The notes: generated by a model from the letters alone, not told the origin. Positions 1 to 8,396 are shown, counted from the first letter of the stretch. The stretch: DNA of 64,000 nt from Tropicimonas isoalkanivorans (GCF_900112335.1 NZ_FOLG01000003.1:248001-312000), one strand, 5' to 3'. Numbers and translations: made by a program.

Positions 1-75
1 CCCTTCCGACAGATGCCCCAGTCGACCGTGGTCCTGTACTGTCACATGGGGCGTGGTAGCCAGCACCTCGATCAT
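1..75 (-). CDS. pxpC: 5-oxoprolinase subunit C, N-terminal 25 codons (cut by window edge)
   Basis: The reverse strand begins with ATG at 75 and stays open to the window edge, giving a 25-residue N-terminus that contains TVQDHGRLGH. This matches the TVQDxGRxG signature at the start of PxpC (biotin-dependent carboxyltransferase AHS2 family), a subunit of the ATP-dependent bacterial 5-oxoprolinase that opens 5-oxoproline to glutamate. The start overlaps the pxpB stop by four bases (ATGA), implying translational coupling. Only the first residues are visible, so the integrity of the rest is unknown. Confidence 0.85.
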   Translation of the reverse strand, partial: MIEVLATTPHVTVQDHGRLGHLSEG

Positions 76-716
76 GGCCGCGCCACCGGAACAAACCGCA
101 CCCTGTCCCCCGCTGCAAGCAGCGCGGGCGGGTCACGGTCGGCCACGAACATGCGCAACGAGGTCCGCCCCAGAACATGCCAGCCCGTCGGGCCATCCGA
201 CGCCGAGACGCCTGTCTGCGCGCCGGCGATGGAAACTGTGCCGGCCGGCATGCTGATGCGAGGCTCCGCCCGTCTGGGAACCTCAAGAACCGGGTCGAGC
301 GGGCCGAGGTACCCAAACCCTGGATGGCTGCCGATGGCGAAGGCGCTGTACGTCGGGGCAGCGTGCCGAGCGATCACCTCGGCGGGGCTGAGACCAGAAA
401 GCCGAGAAACGAGTTCGAGGTCGACACCATCGTAGACGACCGGGATTTCCAGCAGGCGGCCGGGCGCAACCTGCTTTTTGGGGAGCCGTCGAACCTCCTC
501 CCAGGTCTCGAGGAGGCGTTCCTCCAGGTCCGCTGACGGACCCCACGTGACCACCGTCAAGTTGGTTACACCGGGACACGTCTCACGGACCTCGTCCCAT
601 CCATCGACCTTGCGCGCCAGCGCCCAGATCCGTTCCTGAACCGTTAGCGAAAACGCGCCGCCCGCGTCGAACAGTAGCGCCCGCGCACCAAGTGAACTTA
701 TGATAGGAGCGGTCAT
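72..716 (-). CDS. pxpB: 5-oxoprolinase subunit B (PxpB/KipI family)
   Basis: This 214-residue protein carries the AHS1/KipI signature IGSHPGFGYLG in its second half and is the PxpB partner of the PxpC that starts in its stop codon. PxpB and PxpC form the part of 5-oxoprolinase that works with PxpA on 5-oxoproline in the cytosol. The frame is open 29 codons further upstream, but ATG 716 begins at the conserved region (MTAPIISSLGARALL) and leaves the putative operator at 782-810 outside the gene, so I prefer it. It is divergent from the GntR regulator at 833. Confidence 0.9.
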   Translation of the reverse strand: MTAPIISSLGARALLFDAGGAFSLTVQERIWALARKVDGWDEVRETCPGVTNLTVVTWGPSADLEERLLETWEEVRRLPKKQVAPGRLLEIPVVYDGVDLELVSRLSGLSPAEVIARHAAPTYSAFAIGSHPGFGYLGPLDPVLEVPRRAEPRISMPAGTVSIAGAQTGVSASDGPTGWHVLGRTSLRMFVADRDPPALLAAGDRVRFVPVARP

Positions 717-781
717 GCGGCTCTCTGGGCTCCCGAAGCGTGGCCGGTTGGAGAAAAACGCTCTGGCTTTTGCCTGCCAAA

Positions 782-791
782 TGGAATACCA
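782..791. promoter_or_regulatory. Putative GntR/FCD operator, copy 1 (TGGAATACCA)
   Basis: TGGAATACCA has TGG/CCA dyad arms, as in operators of many FCD-subfamily GntR regulators. The same 10-mer recurs at 2303-2312 in the other divergent promoter of the module. It lies between pxpB (start 716) and the regulator (start 833), so it could serve both promoters and autoregulation. Assignment to this regulator is inferred. Confidence 0.5.
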
Positions 792-795
792 CCTG

Positions 796-810
796 TCAAC
801 CAATGGTTGA
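796..810. promoter_or_regulatory. 15-bp palindrome TCAACCA-A-TGGTTGA
   Basis: A perfect 7-bp inverted repeat around one central base lies five bases past the TGGAATACCA word and just before the regulator's ribosome binding site (GGAGGT, 821-826). It could be a second operator half-site for autoregulation. No second copy was found at the pxpA promoter, so its role is uncertain. Confidence 0.35.
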
Positions 811-832
811 TGATTTTCTGGGAGGTCAATAA

Positions 833-1504
833 TTGGTGGACAAGGCAGAGAACGGGGGCGACCAGCGCCGGTCGATGGTGGCCTATGAGGTGCTGCTGGA
901 AAAGATCCTCTCCGGTGAGCTCTTGCCCGGCTCGATCATTCAGGAACGGCGCTTGACCGAAGAGATTGGCGTGTCGCGTACGCCGGTCCGGGACGCCCTG
1001 CTGATGCTCGAAAACGAGGGCCTTCTGGTCCGCCGCGAACCGCGTATGCTTCAAGTCAAGCACATGGATACGCGGGAATACTTCGACAATCTTCATATCC
1101 GCCAAATTCTCGAGCCGGAGGCTGCGAGCCTTGCCGCCCAGCGCGTCGCCACCGCCGAAGTGGAGGCCTTGGAAGCCCGGATCGAAGCACTTGCCGCATC
1201 CGACGAGCCCGAACGGGCCGAAATTCGCGCCACCGACGAACGCCTGCATGAGATGATCGGCCTGAATTCGGGAAATCCGCAGTTGTGGCGCATTGTGCAG
1301 GGGTTGCGCCTTCAGACCCTCGTCTTCGACGTCAAGAGCTTGCCCGAAAGGCGCCAGGCCACCTTTGCCGAGCACCTCACAATCCTGGGGGCGCTCAAGG
1401 CACGTAACTCTGATGCTGCCCGAGACGCCATGTTCAGCCACCTCGAGAATGTGCGCAAAAGCATCATCGACCATCTGACCGGCGGCGGAGCCAGCGGCCG
1501 TTAG
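833..1504 (+). CDS. GntR-family transcriptional regulator, FCD subfamily
   Basis: This 223-residue protein has an N-terminal winged helix (about residues 12-75, with RLTEEIGVSRTPVRDAL) and a C-terminal FCD ligand-binding domain. D135, H139 and H181 match the metal-binding acid/histidine pattern of FCD domains. Such regulators usually bind organic or amino acids. TTG 833 and GTG 836 are both possible starts, spaced 6 and 9 bases from GGAGGT at 821-826. It is divergent from pxpBC and ends with a four-base overlap with the converging pxpA. By position it is the local regulator of 5-oxoproline/amide use, with TGGAATACCA as candidate operator. Confidence 0.9.
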   Translation: MVDKAENGGDQRRSMVAYEVLLEKILSGELLPGSIIQERRLTEEIGVSRTPVRDALLMLENEGLLVRREPRMLQVKHMDTREYFDNLHIRQILEPEAASLAAQRVATAEVEALEARIEALAASDEPERAEIRATDERLHEMIGLNSGNPQLWRIVQGLRLQTLVFDVKSLPERRQATFAEHLTILGALKARNSDAARDAMFSHLENVRKSIIDHLTGGGASGR

Positions 1505-2274
1505 CCGTTGAGGTATTGGGCGCAAACCCGAAAGCCCGCCTCTTCCAGCGCCGCCCTCAGAGCTTTAGCGATGGTCAGGGCACCCGGGGTGTCGCCATGC
1601 ACACAAATCGAGTCGATCGCCGTCGGCAATCGTCTGCCGCTTTCGGCGATGAGTGCACCTTCGGAGAGCATCGCCTTGACCGCCGACATGATCTCTGCCG
1701 TGTCGTGGCGCACTGCTCCGGGCTGTCGCCTATCCGACAAATTGAAATTATCCGCATAAGTCCGGTCGGCATAAATTTCGCTGATCGGGGTCAGCCCAAG
1801 CTTCTCAGCCGCGCGTTCCGTCGCCTGCCCGGGCATCACCATGTAACGCAGCGCAGGGTCGACCGCTTTGATCCCCCGCCCGACGGCCATGGCCAGAGCG
1901 TCATCCTCCGCGCAAATATTGCCCAATGCCCCATGCGTTTTCACATGGGTCATGGGCACCCCTTCCAGCGCGGCAATTCCGGCGAGAGCGCCGACCTGGT
2001 AGGCAATCAGGTTTTCCATTTCGGCTGCAGTGAGCGTCATTCTTCGCCGCCCGAACCCGGCCAAATCCGCAAATCCCGGGTGCGCACCAATGGCAACGCC
2101 ATTCCGAGCGGCCTCGGCAACCGTCTGACGCATGATATTGGGGTCTCCCGCATGCGCACCGCAGGCGATGTTTGCCGTTGTGACGACCCGCAGCAACCCT
2201 GCGTCATCCCCCATCTTCCAAGGTCCGAAACCCTCGCCGAGGTCGGCGTTCAGATCTACAAAAGTGCTTGCCAT
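1501..2274 (-). CDS. pxpA: 5-oxoprolinase subunit A (LamB/YcsF family)
   Basis: This 257-residue protein has the hallmarks of LamB/YcsF proteins: VDLNADLGEGFG at the N-terminus, ANIACGAHAGD near residues 35-45, and GAHPGFADLAGFGRR. PxpA is the amidohydrolase-like subunit that acts with PxpB and PxpC to hydrolyse 5-oxoproline to glutamate using ATP. Length is normal. Unlike many genomes, pxpA is not in the pxpBC transcript: it lies beyond the regulator and is divergent from the M20 hydrolase, with a copy of the TGGAATACCA motif in the shared promoter. Confidence 0.95.
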   Translation of the reverse strand: MASTFVDLNADLGEGFGPWKMGDDAGLLRVVTTANIACGAHAGDPNIMRQTVAEAARNGVAIGAHPGFADLAGFGRRRMTLTAAEMENLIAYQVGALAGIAALEGVPMTHVKTHGALGNICAEDDALAMAVGRGIKAVDPALRYMVMPGQATERAAEKLGLTPISEIYADRTYADNFNLSDRRQPGAVRHDTAEIMSAVKAMLSEGALIAESGRRLPTAIDSICVHGDTPGALTIAKALRAALEEAGFRVCAQYLNG

Positions 2275-2300
2275 AGTTTTCCGTATGCTATTGGCTTACG

Positions 2301-2314
2301 AGTGGAATACCACT
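2301..2314. promoter_or_regulatory. Putative GntR/FCD operator, copy 2 (AGTGGAATACCACT)
   Basis: This copy has 5-bp perfect arms (AGTGG/CCACT) around AATA and contains the TGGAATACCA seen at 782-791. It lies in the 92-bp gap between the divergent pxpA (start 2274) and M20 hydrolase (start 2367), placed to control both. Recurrence at both divergent promoters of the module is the main evidence. Confidence 0.55.
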
Positions 2315-2366
2315 AACCGGCAGAGCATTCCAGCCCTGATCGGCCGACCAGCTCAGGAGATTGCGC

Positions 2367-3650
2367 GTGCCGCAAACAGCCCGCACCGACAAGCCAGCTC
2401 GCCCGGCCCTGCACATAGCGGAGCGTTTCCTGAAGGAACTGGCGCAGATTCGCGACCCGAAAGGCGGCGTGCGACGTGACTCTTATGGAGACGGTGAAGC
2501 GGCGGCACACGAGATTTTCCGGCGGTTTGCGGAGGATATAGGGCTTCGCTGGCATGTCGATGCGGCTTGCAACGCATATGCCCGCTACGACGGCGCAGAT
2601 CCGACGCGGGAGTTCATCATTGGCTCTCACCTCGATTCGGTGCCTGCGGGCGGCAATTACGACGGAGCCGCGGGCGTTGCCATGGGGCTGGCCGTGCTTG
2701 GCGGCATGATCGAAGCCGGGATAACTCCGGCAACCACCCTGACCGTCATGGCCACCCGTGCCGAAGAAAGTACATGGTTCAACGCGTCCTACATCGGTAG
2801 CCGCGCGATGCTCGGAACCTTGGCTCCCTCGGAACTGGACGAGGTCATACGCGCCGATACGGGCTTGAGCCTAGGCGCCCACATTCGTGCCGCCGGCGGC
2901 GATCCTTCCGCAATTCGCTTTGGCGCGCCGCTGATAGATACGCAGACCCTCACCGGGTTTCTGGAGCCGCATATCGAGCAAGGACCGGTGCTGGTTGCCG
3001 ACGCACTTCCGATGGCGGTGGTGACCGGGATCCGAGGCAGCTTTCGCTATCGCGAGGCGAGCTGCGCGGGCATCTATGCCCATTCCGGTGCAACGCCACG
3101 GTCGGCCCGCAAGGACGCGGTCGTTGGCACGGCCCTGCTCGTGAGTGCCATGGAAGACTATTGGCAGAAACTCGAAGCCACCGGAGAAGACCTGACAATC
3201 ACCTTCGGCAAGGTCTTCACAGACCCGGCGCAGCATGCGTTCAGCAAGGTTCCGGGTCGGGTGGATTTTTGCCTCGATGTGCGCAGCGCTTCCCGCGAGA
3301 CGCTCGATCGCGTTCATGATGAGTTGATGCGCCAGGCGGCCGCTATCAGTCAACGCTGTGGCGTGCGGTTCGATTTCGGCCAGCGCACCGGCAGTGAACC
3401 GGCCGTTTTGTCAGGCGACATCGCTTCCGCGCTGGAAGCCTCCTGCGACGCCCGTTCCGTGCCGGTGCGGCGTATGGCCAGTGGCGCGGGTCACGATGCC
3501 GCGGCCTTCGCAGCGGCCGGTGTGCCTTCGGCGATGGTCTTCATCCGGAACGAGAACGGCAGTCACAACCCCGACGAAAGCATGAACTTCGACGACTTTG
3601 CAGATGCGACGGAAGCGGTGTTCGACTTCTGCCTGAACCGGCTCCCATGA
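2367..3650 (+). CDS. M20-family amidohydrolase (allantoate/N-carbamoyl-amino-acid hydrolase type)
   Basis: This 427-residue protein belongs to the Zn-dependent M20 amidohydrolases that cleave allantoate, beta-ureidopropionate or N-carbamoyl-L-amino acids. Visible metal-site motifs are GSHLDSVPAGGNYDGAAG (His and Asp), the AEES glutamates, LEPHIEQGPVL, and C-terminal GAGHDA and GSHNPDES. The frame opens with TTG 2361, but AGGAGA at 2355-2360 abuts it, whereas GTG 2367 has a normal 6-base spacing. It overlaps the next gene by ATGA. Beside 5-oxoprolinase genes, a ring-opened or N-carbamoyl amino acid is a plausible substrate, but exact specificity cannot be read. Confidence 0.88.
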   Translation: MPQTARTDKPARPALHIAERFLKELAQIRDPKGGVRRDSYGDGEAAAHEIFRRFAEDIGLRWHVDAACNAYARYDGADPTREFIIGSHLDSVPAGGNYDGAAGVAMGLAVLGGMIEAGITPATTLTVMATRAEESTWFNASYIGSRAMLGTLAPSELDEVIRADTGLSLGAHIRAAGGDPSAIRFGAPLIDTQTLTGFLEPHIEQGPVLVADALPMAVVTGIRGSFRYREASCAGIYAHSGATPRSARKDAVVGTALLVSAMEDYWQKLEATGEDLTITFGKVFTDPAQHAFSKVPGRVDFCLDVRSASRETLDRVHDELMRQAAAISQRCGVRFDFGQRTGSEPAVLSGDIASALEASCDARSVPVRRMASGAGHDAAAFAAAGVPSAMVFIRNENGSHNPDESMNFDDFADATEAVFDFCLNRLP

Positions 3651-4636
3651 GCCGCTGCATTATCCTTCAGCCGATAGCCCAAGCGGGCGTTTCCATCCTT
3701 CGCCAAGCGGGGCTGGAGCCGCGTGTCGCCGGCCCGGAGCACAGCCTGGAGGCGCGCCTTCCCGCCCTGCTTTCCGAGGCGGAGGTTGTCGTGACCCGCA
3801 ATCTCGGTTTCCGATCCACCTGGATGGATATGGCTCCGCGTCTCCGGGTCATCGCGGTGCATGGCACAGGCACGAACGCAATCGACATGGATCACGCCAC
3901 ATCTCTGGGCATTCAGGTGGTGAATACTGCCGGCGCAAATGCGCCCTACGTGGCGGAACAGGTGTTTGCCTTGCTTCTGGGGCTGCTGAAGAAGGTACCC
4001 CAAGGCGATGCCGCCCTGCGCCGCGGCGACTACGACTTTCGCTATACCGCATCGCCAGCAGACCTCCGAGGCCACCGCCTGGGCCTCTGGGGAACAGGAC
4101 ATGTGGCGCGGCATGTGGCGCGGATCGCCATCGCGTTCGGCATGGAGGTTCACGCTTGGTCGCGCCACCCGTTGCCCGAGGAGATGCGAGCGCTTGGCGT
4201 GCAGGAAGCCGCCGATCTCGATACGCTCTGCGCCAAGGCAGACATTCTCTCCTTGCACAGCTCTCCTCGCGCCGATGGACTGGTGATCGACGCGCGCCGC
4301 CTTGCGCTGCTGGGCGCGAACGGGGTGCTGGTGAATACGGCGCGCGGGGCGCTTGTTGATGAAGTGGCCCTGGCATCGGCACTTGAAAACGGCGCCATAG
4401 CCGGCGCGGCCATCGACACTTTTCAGCACGAGCCCCCTTCCAGGGAGGCCCCACTCGTCACAGCCCCCAACACCATTCTGGCACCCCATCTGGGCGGCGC
4501 GTCCCTGGGCGCTCTGGAGGCCACCGGAAGGACCGTCGCACGTGTGGCGCTCGATGCCCTGGCCTTCGAAGCGGGTGCAGCACTTTGCAATCCGGAGGTG
4601 CTGGCCCATGCCCGCGGCCGCACGCCGACGTCCTGA
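3647..4636 (+). CDS. D-isomer-specific 2-hydroxyacid dehydrogenase
   Basis: The 329-residue product has the two-domain layout of NAD-dependent D-2-hydroxyacid dehydrogenases related to phosphoglycerate dehydrogenase. The nucleotide-binding loop is LGLWGTGHVARHVA near residue 147. The catalytic Arg is in VNTARGALVD, the acidic residue in DTFQHEPP, and the His in LAPHLGGAS. Its start overlaps the M20 hydrolase stop by four bases, so the two are translated together. It may reduce or oxidise a 2-oxo/2-hydroxy acid derived from the hydrolase product. The C-terminus is short, without an ACT domain, so it is unlikely to be SerA. Confidence 0.85.
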   Translation: MSRCIILQPIAQAGVSILRQAGLEPRVAGPEHSLEARLPALLSEAEVVVTRNLGFRSTWMDMAPRLRVIAVHGTGTNAIDMDHATSLGIQVVNTAGANAPYVAEQVFALLLGLLKKVPQGDAALRRGDYDFRYTASPADLRGHRLGLWGTGHVARHVARIAIAFGMEVHAWSRHPLPEEMRALGVQEAADLDTLCAKADILSLHSSPRADGLVIDARRLALLGANGVLVNTARGALVDEVALASALENGAIAGAAIDTFQHEPPSREAPLVTAPNTILAPHLGGASLGALEATGRTVARVALDALAFEAGAALCNPEVLAHARGRTPTS

Positions 4637-4776
4637 GAGAACGCCGCCGATCGCGTGAACATGCTGAAGAGCCGAACTACCTGTCCCGGTGGAAAGCCGA
4701 CCGTAATCTCGGCCCCCGCAGGCGAAGTCTCTTGCTCCTCCCGCCACCGCTGTTCCGCACGGCTAGCGATCCGGCG

Positions 4777-5529
4777 TCAAACACGCTCGATAGAGAAGCG
4801 GATGCTCTCGAAACCCTCGATGCTGGCGATTGTGGTTTCGCCTGGCCGGATAACGTGGCTGCCGCCAAATGCGCCGGTTGTCACGATGTCGCCAGCCTTG
4901 ATCCAATGGTCCGTGCGCGACAGTGCGTTGACCAGCCAGACAAGCGGATGTGCTGGATCGCCGGACGGATGGCCGCCACGCTGGTCGACCGCGGTTGCGT
5001 CACCTATGTCGAGACGCACCGCCACGTCAGGCTTTACGGCCGATCTCCACTTCGGCACCTCTTTGCCGATTACGAGGCCGGAATTCCCCATGGAATCCGC
5101 TCGAACCAGCAACGGATCGATGGAGCTGGCAATAAGTCGGCTCTGCAGGAGTTCGAAGGCTGCGAAAGCGCTGCCAACGGCCGCCCAGACGTCCTCCTTC
5201 GAGTAGGCCGAGCCGTCGTCGCGAGGGGGTAGATCTTGCTGAAAGCGAAATGCGATCTCTGCCTCGACTTTCTGTTCCGAAGCGACTGCGTCGGTCACCG
5301 CGGGCGAGGAGAGGATGCGCGTAGCGGGAATGGCTCCCCATTTGCCTTCGCCCTCGCCGACCTGAAATACCTTGTATCCGGCTATCGGTCCGAGGCTTCG
5401 GACGACCTCAAGCTGCACCCTGTCGGCAGCGTCTTCGTCGGGCGGAAGGGACAGGTCGGCAACCGCCGGAACGGAGCAGCCACTTCTGCGGGCGTTGATC
5501 AGCACGTCGGTGAGGGAATCGGTGGTCAT
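4777..5529 (-). CDS. 2-keto-4-pentenoate hydratase-like protein (FAH fold)
   Basis: This 250-residue protein resembles the MhpD/XylJ/hpcG hydratase group of the FAH superfamily. The conserved features are AGYKV near residue 50, the acidic metal site in KVEAEIAFR, and the C-terminal GDIVTTGAFGGSHVIRPGE. Such enzymes hydrate 2-hydroxypenta-2,4-dienoates in aromatic meta-cleavage pathways, or act as related decarboxylases. No meta-cleavage dioxygenase is nearby, so the substrate may be another 2-oxo-alkenoate. It lies 29 bp downstream of the SDR and is probably co-transcribed with it. Confidence 0.8.
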   Translation of the reverse strand: MTTDSLTDVLINARRSGCSVPAVADLSLPPDEDAADRVQLEVVRSLGPIAGYKVFQVGEGEGKWGAIPATRILSSPAVTDAVASEQKVEAEIAFRFQQDLPPRDDGSAYSKEDVWAAVGSAFAAFELLQSRLIASSIDPLLVRADSMGNSGLVIGKEVPKWRSAVKPDVAVRLDIGDATAVDQRGGHPSGDPAHPLVWLVNALSRTDHWIKAGDIVTTGAFGGSHVIRPGETTIASIEGFESIRFSIERV

Positions 5530-5558
5530 GAGACTATTCGCCTGCGTAATTGAAGCGT

Positions 5559-6269
5559 CTACAGCGATGCGCCGCCGCAGACCACGATCTCCTGGCCCGT
5601 GATGCTCGCCGCCGGTTCGGACAGCAGATAGGCAGCAAGACCAGCGATCTCCCCGGGCTTGACCAACCGACCGATTGGCGGAACTTTCGGTTTCACGCTG
5701 ACGCGGGCGGGATCCCTCAGCATCGGCGTATCGGTTGCACCGGGCGACACCACGTTGACGGTAATCCCGCGCGGCGCCAGTTCGATTGCGAAGGATCGCG
5801 CCAGTCCGACCATGGCGGCCTTGCTCGCCGCGTATTGGCTTCGCGCTGCGGAGCCACGAGCGGTACGGCTGCCGACGAGGACGATCCGGCTACCGTCGGC
5901 CATTCGCGGGGCAATCGTGTTAATCAGTTGAATGCTGGTTTCGACGTGGAGGCGCCACATGTCGCGACCATCGGCAAGGTCTATGTTGCCGATCTCGCCG
6001 ACGCGAAGCTTGCCTGCCGCGTGCACAATGGCGTCCACGCGCCCGATTTCCGCAAGCGCCGCATCGAGGTCCACCTCGCTCGAGAGGTCGACCGAGACAT
6101 GCTCGAAGCGTGCGTTCACGACGTCCGGCTTCGAACGGCTGAAACCGAGCACATTCCATCCGTCGGCCAACAGTTTCTCGACGATTGCGGCCCCGATCCC
6201 GGAACTGGCTCCGGTTACAAGCGCACGCTTTTCCTGGGTCACGCGATTACCAATGTCGTCCGAAGTCAT
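5559..6269 (-). CDS. SDR-family oxidoreductase
   Basis: A 236-residue classical short-chain dehydrogenase. It has the TGASSGIG cofactor loop near residue 19, the AGKLRVGE stretch where NNAG usually lies, and a YAASK active site with the Ser of LVGSRT. The last strand (TGQEIVVCGG) is typical. The frame extends to 6332, but ATG 6269 places the Rossmann strand at the normal distance and follows AGGA; the extension has no family similarity. It precedes the hydratase-like gene on the same strand. Cofactor and substrate are not determinable; the usual substrates are hydroxy or keto acids and alcohols. Confidence 0.85.
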   Translation of the reverse strand: MTSDDIGNRVTQEKRALVTGASSGIGAAIVEKLLADGWNVLGFSRSKPDVVNARFEHVSVDLSSEVDLDAALAEIGRVDAIVHAAGKLRVGEIGNIDLADGRDMWRLHVETSIQLINTIAPRMADGSRIVLVGSRTARGSAARSQYAASKAAMVGLARSFAIELAPRGITVNVVSPGATDTPMLRDPARVSVKPKVPPIGRLVKPGEIAGLAAYLLSEPAASITGQEIVVCGGASL

Positions 6270-6392
6270 CTGAGGTCGATCCTGATTATTGTGCTGGGGG
6301 GAACCGGCTCGGGGACTACGAAGGTTGACCACCGGCTCTCCGCCGCGTGTTGGCGGGATCGCACGAGGCGATCAGGCGATGCGGAAGGGCCA

Positions 6393-6423
6393 TCCCGGGG
6401 CAGCATTCGGCACAGCCCCGGGA
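6393..6423. terminator. Strong hairpin downstream of the TRAP genes (TCCCGGGGC / GCCCCGGGA)
   Basis: A 9-bp perfect stem with a 13-base loop lies between the stop of the TRAP permease (6438) and the SDR start (6269), both on the minus strand. No U-run follows on the minus strand, so it may stabilise the 3' end or attenuate read-through instead of acting as a classical intrinsic terminator. Confidence 0.4.
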
Positions 6424-6437
6424 CAGCGTTGAGGCTC

Positions 6438-8315
6438 TCAGGCCCCTTGGCGCTTGGCGCTTGGCTGAGGCTTCAACATGAAGCACCAGGCGAAGAGAAC
6501 CGCACTGCCCGCGATGCCGGCGACCCAGGTGAGCGAGAGTGTCGGCGCGACAACCAAAGACAGGCTGACGACCAGGAACGCAAGGCGCTCGACGATGTTG
6601 AGCCGGTGCTTGAGCCACGCCTCCAGGAAGACCGCCCAGTTAAAGGTGGCCAGGACCAGGCCCACCGCGGCGATCCCAATTTGCCACGCGGCGCCTTGCC
6701 AAAGAAGGTGAGGGTCATTCACGAAGGCGAACGGTACAAGGAAGATCACGAGCGCGTACTTGAACGCCAGGATCCCCGTCTTGTTCACGTTGGACCCGGC
6801 AATACCCGCCGCTGCGAAGGTACAGAGCGCAACTGGCGGCGTCACCATCGAGAGCACGCAGTAGTAGAGCACGAAGAGGTTTGCCGCGAGCAGATCCACC
6901 CCCATTCCCGTCAGAGCGGGCACGAAGACCAGCGAGCCGATGATGTAGGCGGCGACGGTGGGCAGCCCCATGCCCATGATGATGCAGCCGAAGATCACCA
7001 GCACCAGCGAGAGGTAGAGGTTGGAGCCGCCGATGTCGGTCAGCATGCTCACGAACTTCAGCGCCAGGTTCGACTGGGTCGCGATGACCATGACAATGCC
7101 GACAGCGGCGAGCGGAGCGGAGATATACCCCATCTGTTTCGCCGTATCGATGACCATGTAGTAGATCTCGCGCAGCGGATACCAAGTCGACTTGCGCAGG
7201 AAGGGCACCACCAGCGAAAGGATCGTACCGGTCAGGGCGGCGAAGGGTGCGGAGTAACCCATGACCAAGGTCGCGATCATTGCGATCGGAGCGAGCAGCA
7301 GGTGCAGGCGCGGCAGGATCGGCGGGATATCCAGCGCCTCGGCGCTGATGTTGCCGACACCGGACTTGCGGGCGCGCAGGTCGACGATGACAATCAGCGC
7401 GAAGTAGAAGGCCAGCGCAGGGATAAGTCCGGCAGCCGCGATCGTGAGATAGGGAATACCCAGCAGGTCTGCCATGACGAACGCGGCAATACCCATCACT
7501 GGCGGCATCAGTTGGCCACCCGTGGAGGCGATGGCTTCGGTAGCCGCTGCCTGCTCCTTGGAATAACCCGACCGGTGCATGATCGGAATGGTGAGAACGC
7601 CCGTCGACGTGGTGTTGGCAATGGCTGAGCCGCTCACCACCCCGAACAGAGCAGAACCGACCAGAGACATCTTGGCCGCACCGCCCGCGAGCCGGGAGGT
7701 GGCCCGCATGGCGAGGTCGATGAACAGCGGTCCACCGCCGGTGGCGGAGAAGACGGCCCCAAACAGCACGAAGAAGAACACGAAGTTGACGGCCGCGCTG
7801 GCGGTTACGCCGAAGATGCCGGACGTCTGCATCGTGATCATTTCGGCTTGCGTGGACAGCGTGAAGCCCGGGAAGGACATCCAGCCGGGAGCCAGGAAGC
7901 CGAAGTAGCCATAAGCGATGAAAACGCCCACAACCACGACCAGCGACATCCCGACTGAACGGCGCACGGCTTCAAGGATGAGGATAACACCCGCGACGTG
8001 CATGAAGATATCGATCGGGAAGACCGGGTCGATCATTTCCAGCCGCCTCTCGAGGCGCGGAATTTCGTATTGGTACAGGACCGCGATCGCCAGCGAGATC
8101 AGAACACACGCGAGCGTAACCGTTCGGGAAATCCAGACGAACTTCGCGTCCTCTTTTTCCCGCGTGAAGGCAAAGACCAGGGCAACGGCCATGTACACCT
8201 GGAACGCCGCGATGTTGATGGGCGGCATCGGGTTGAAGAACTGCGTCAAGAGGGTGCCCACGTACACAAAGGACAGTGCAACCTGTATGACGCGCATGAG
8301 CAGCGCGAAGTTCAT
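6438..8315 (-). CDS. TRAP transporter fused 4TM/12TM permease
   Basis: A 625-residue, highly hydrophobic inner-membrane protein, the size and character of DctQM-type fused TRAP permeases. It has an N-terminal small-subunit-like region and a large 12-helix DctM part. Typical DctM stretches are visible: LVGSALFGVVSGSAIANTTSTG, EAIASTGGQLMPPVMGIAAFVMAD and MGMGLPTVAAYI. Such fused permeases pair with TAXI-type binding proteins, and one is encoded 81 bp upstream. Together they import an organic acid using an ion gradient. The neighbouring amidohydrolase, hydratase and dehydrogenase genes suggest a small carboxylate, but the ligand is unknown. Confidence 0.93.
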   Translation of the reverse strand: MNFALLMRVIQVALSFVYVGTLLTQFFNPMPPINIAAFQVYMAVALVFAFTREKEDAKFVWISRTVTLACVLISLAIAVLYQYEIPRLERRLEMIDPVFPIDIFMHVAGVILILEAVRRSVGMSLVVVVGVFIAYGYFGFLAPGWMSFPGFTLSTQAEMITMQTSGIFGVTASAAVNFVFFFVLFGAVFSATGGGPLFIDLAMRATSRLAGGAAKMSLVGSALFGVVSGSAIANTTSTGVLTIPIMHRSGYSKEQAAATEAIASTGGQLMPPVMGIAAFVMADLLGIPYLTIAAAGLIPALAFYFALIVIVDLRARKSGVGNISAEALDIPPILPRLHLLLAPIAMIATLVMGYSAPFAALTGTILSLVVPFLRKSTWYPLREIYYMVIDTAKQMGYISAPLAAVGIVMVIATQSNLALKFVSMLTDIGGSNLYLSLVLVIFGCIIMGMGLPTVAAYIIGSLVFVPALTGMGVDLLAANLFVLYYCVLSMVTPPVALCTFAAAGIAGSNVNKTGILAFKYALVIFLVPFAFVNDPHLLWQGAAWQIGIAAVGLVLATFNWAVFLEAWLKHRLNIVERLAFLVVSLSLVVAPTLSLTWVAGIAGSAVLFAWCFMLKPQPSAKRQGA

Positions 8316-8396
8316 CGGGGTTTCCCTTCCTGGGTAAGGTTCAGGACCGCCGCTCGCAGACGATCTGGGCGGCGATCCTGAGTGTTGGGTGTCGGC

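Noticed and set aside
3563-4747. Minus-strand 394-codon frame opposite the 2-hydroxyacid dehydrogenase
   Set aside because: No family features; the plus strand carries a complete dehydrogenase active site.
5550-7628. Long plus-strand open frame (692 codons) opposite the TRAP permease and SDR
   Set aside because: It is the antisense shadow of GC-rich genes: Arg/Asp/His-rich, low complexity and without any family motif, while the minus strand encodes clear proteins.
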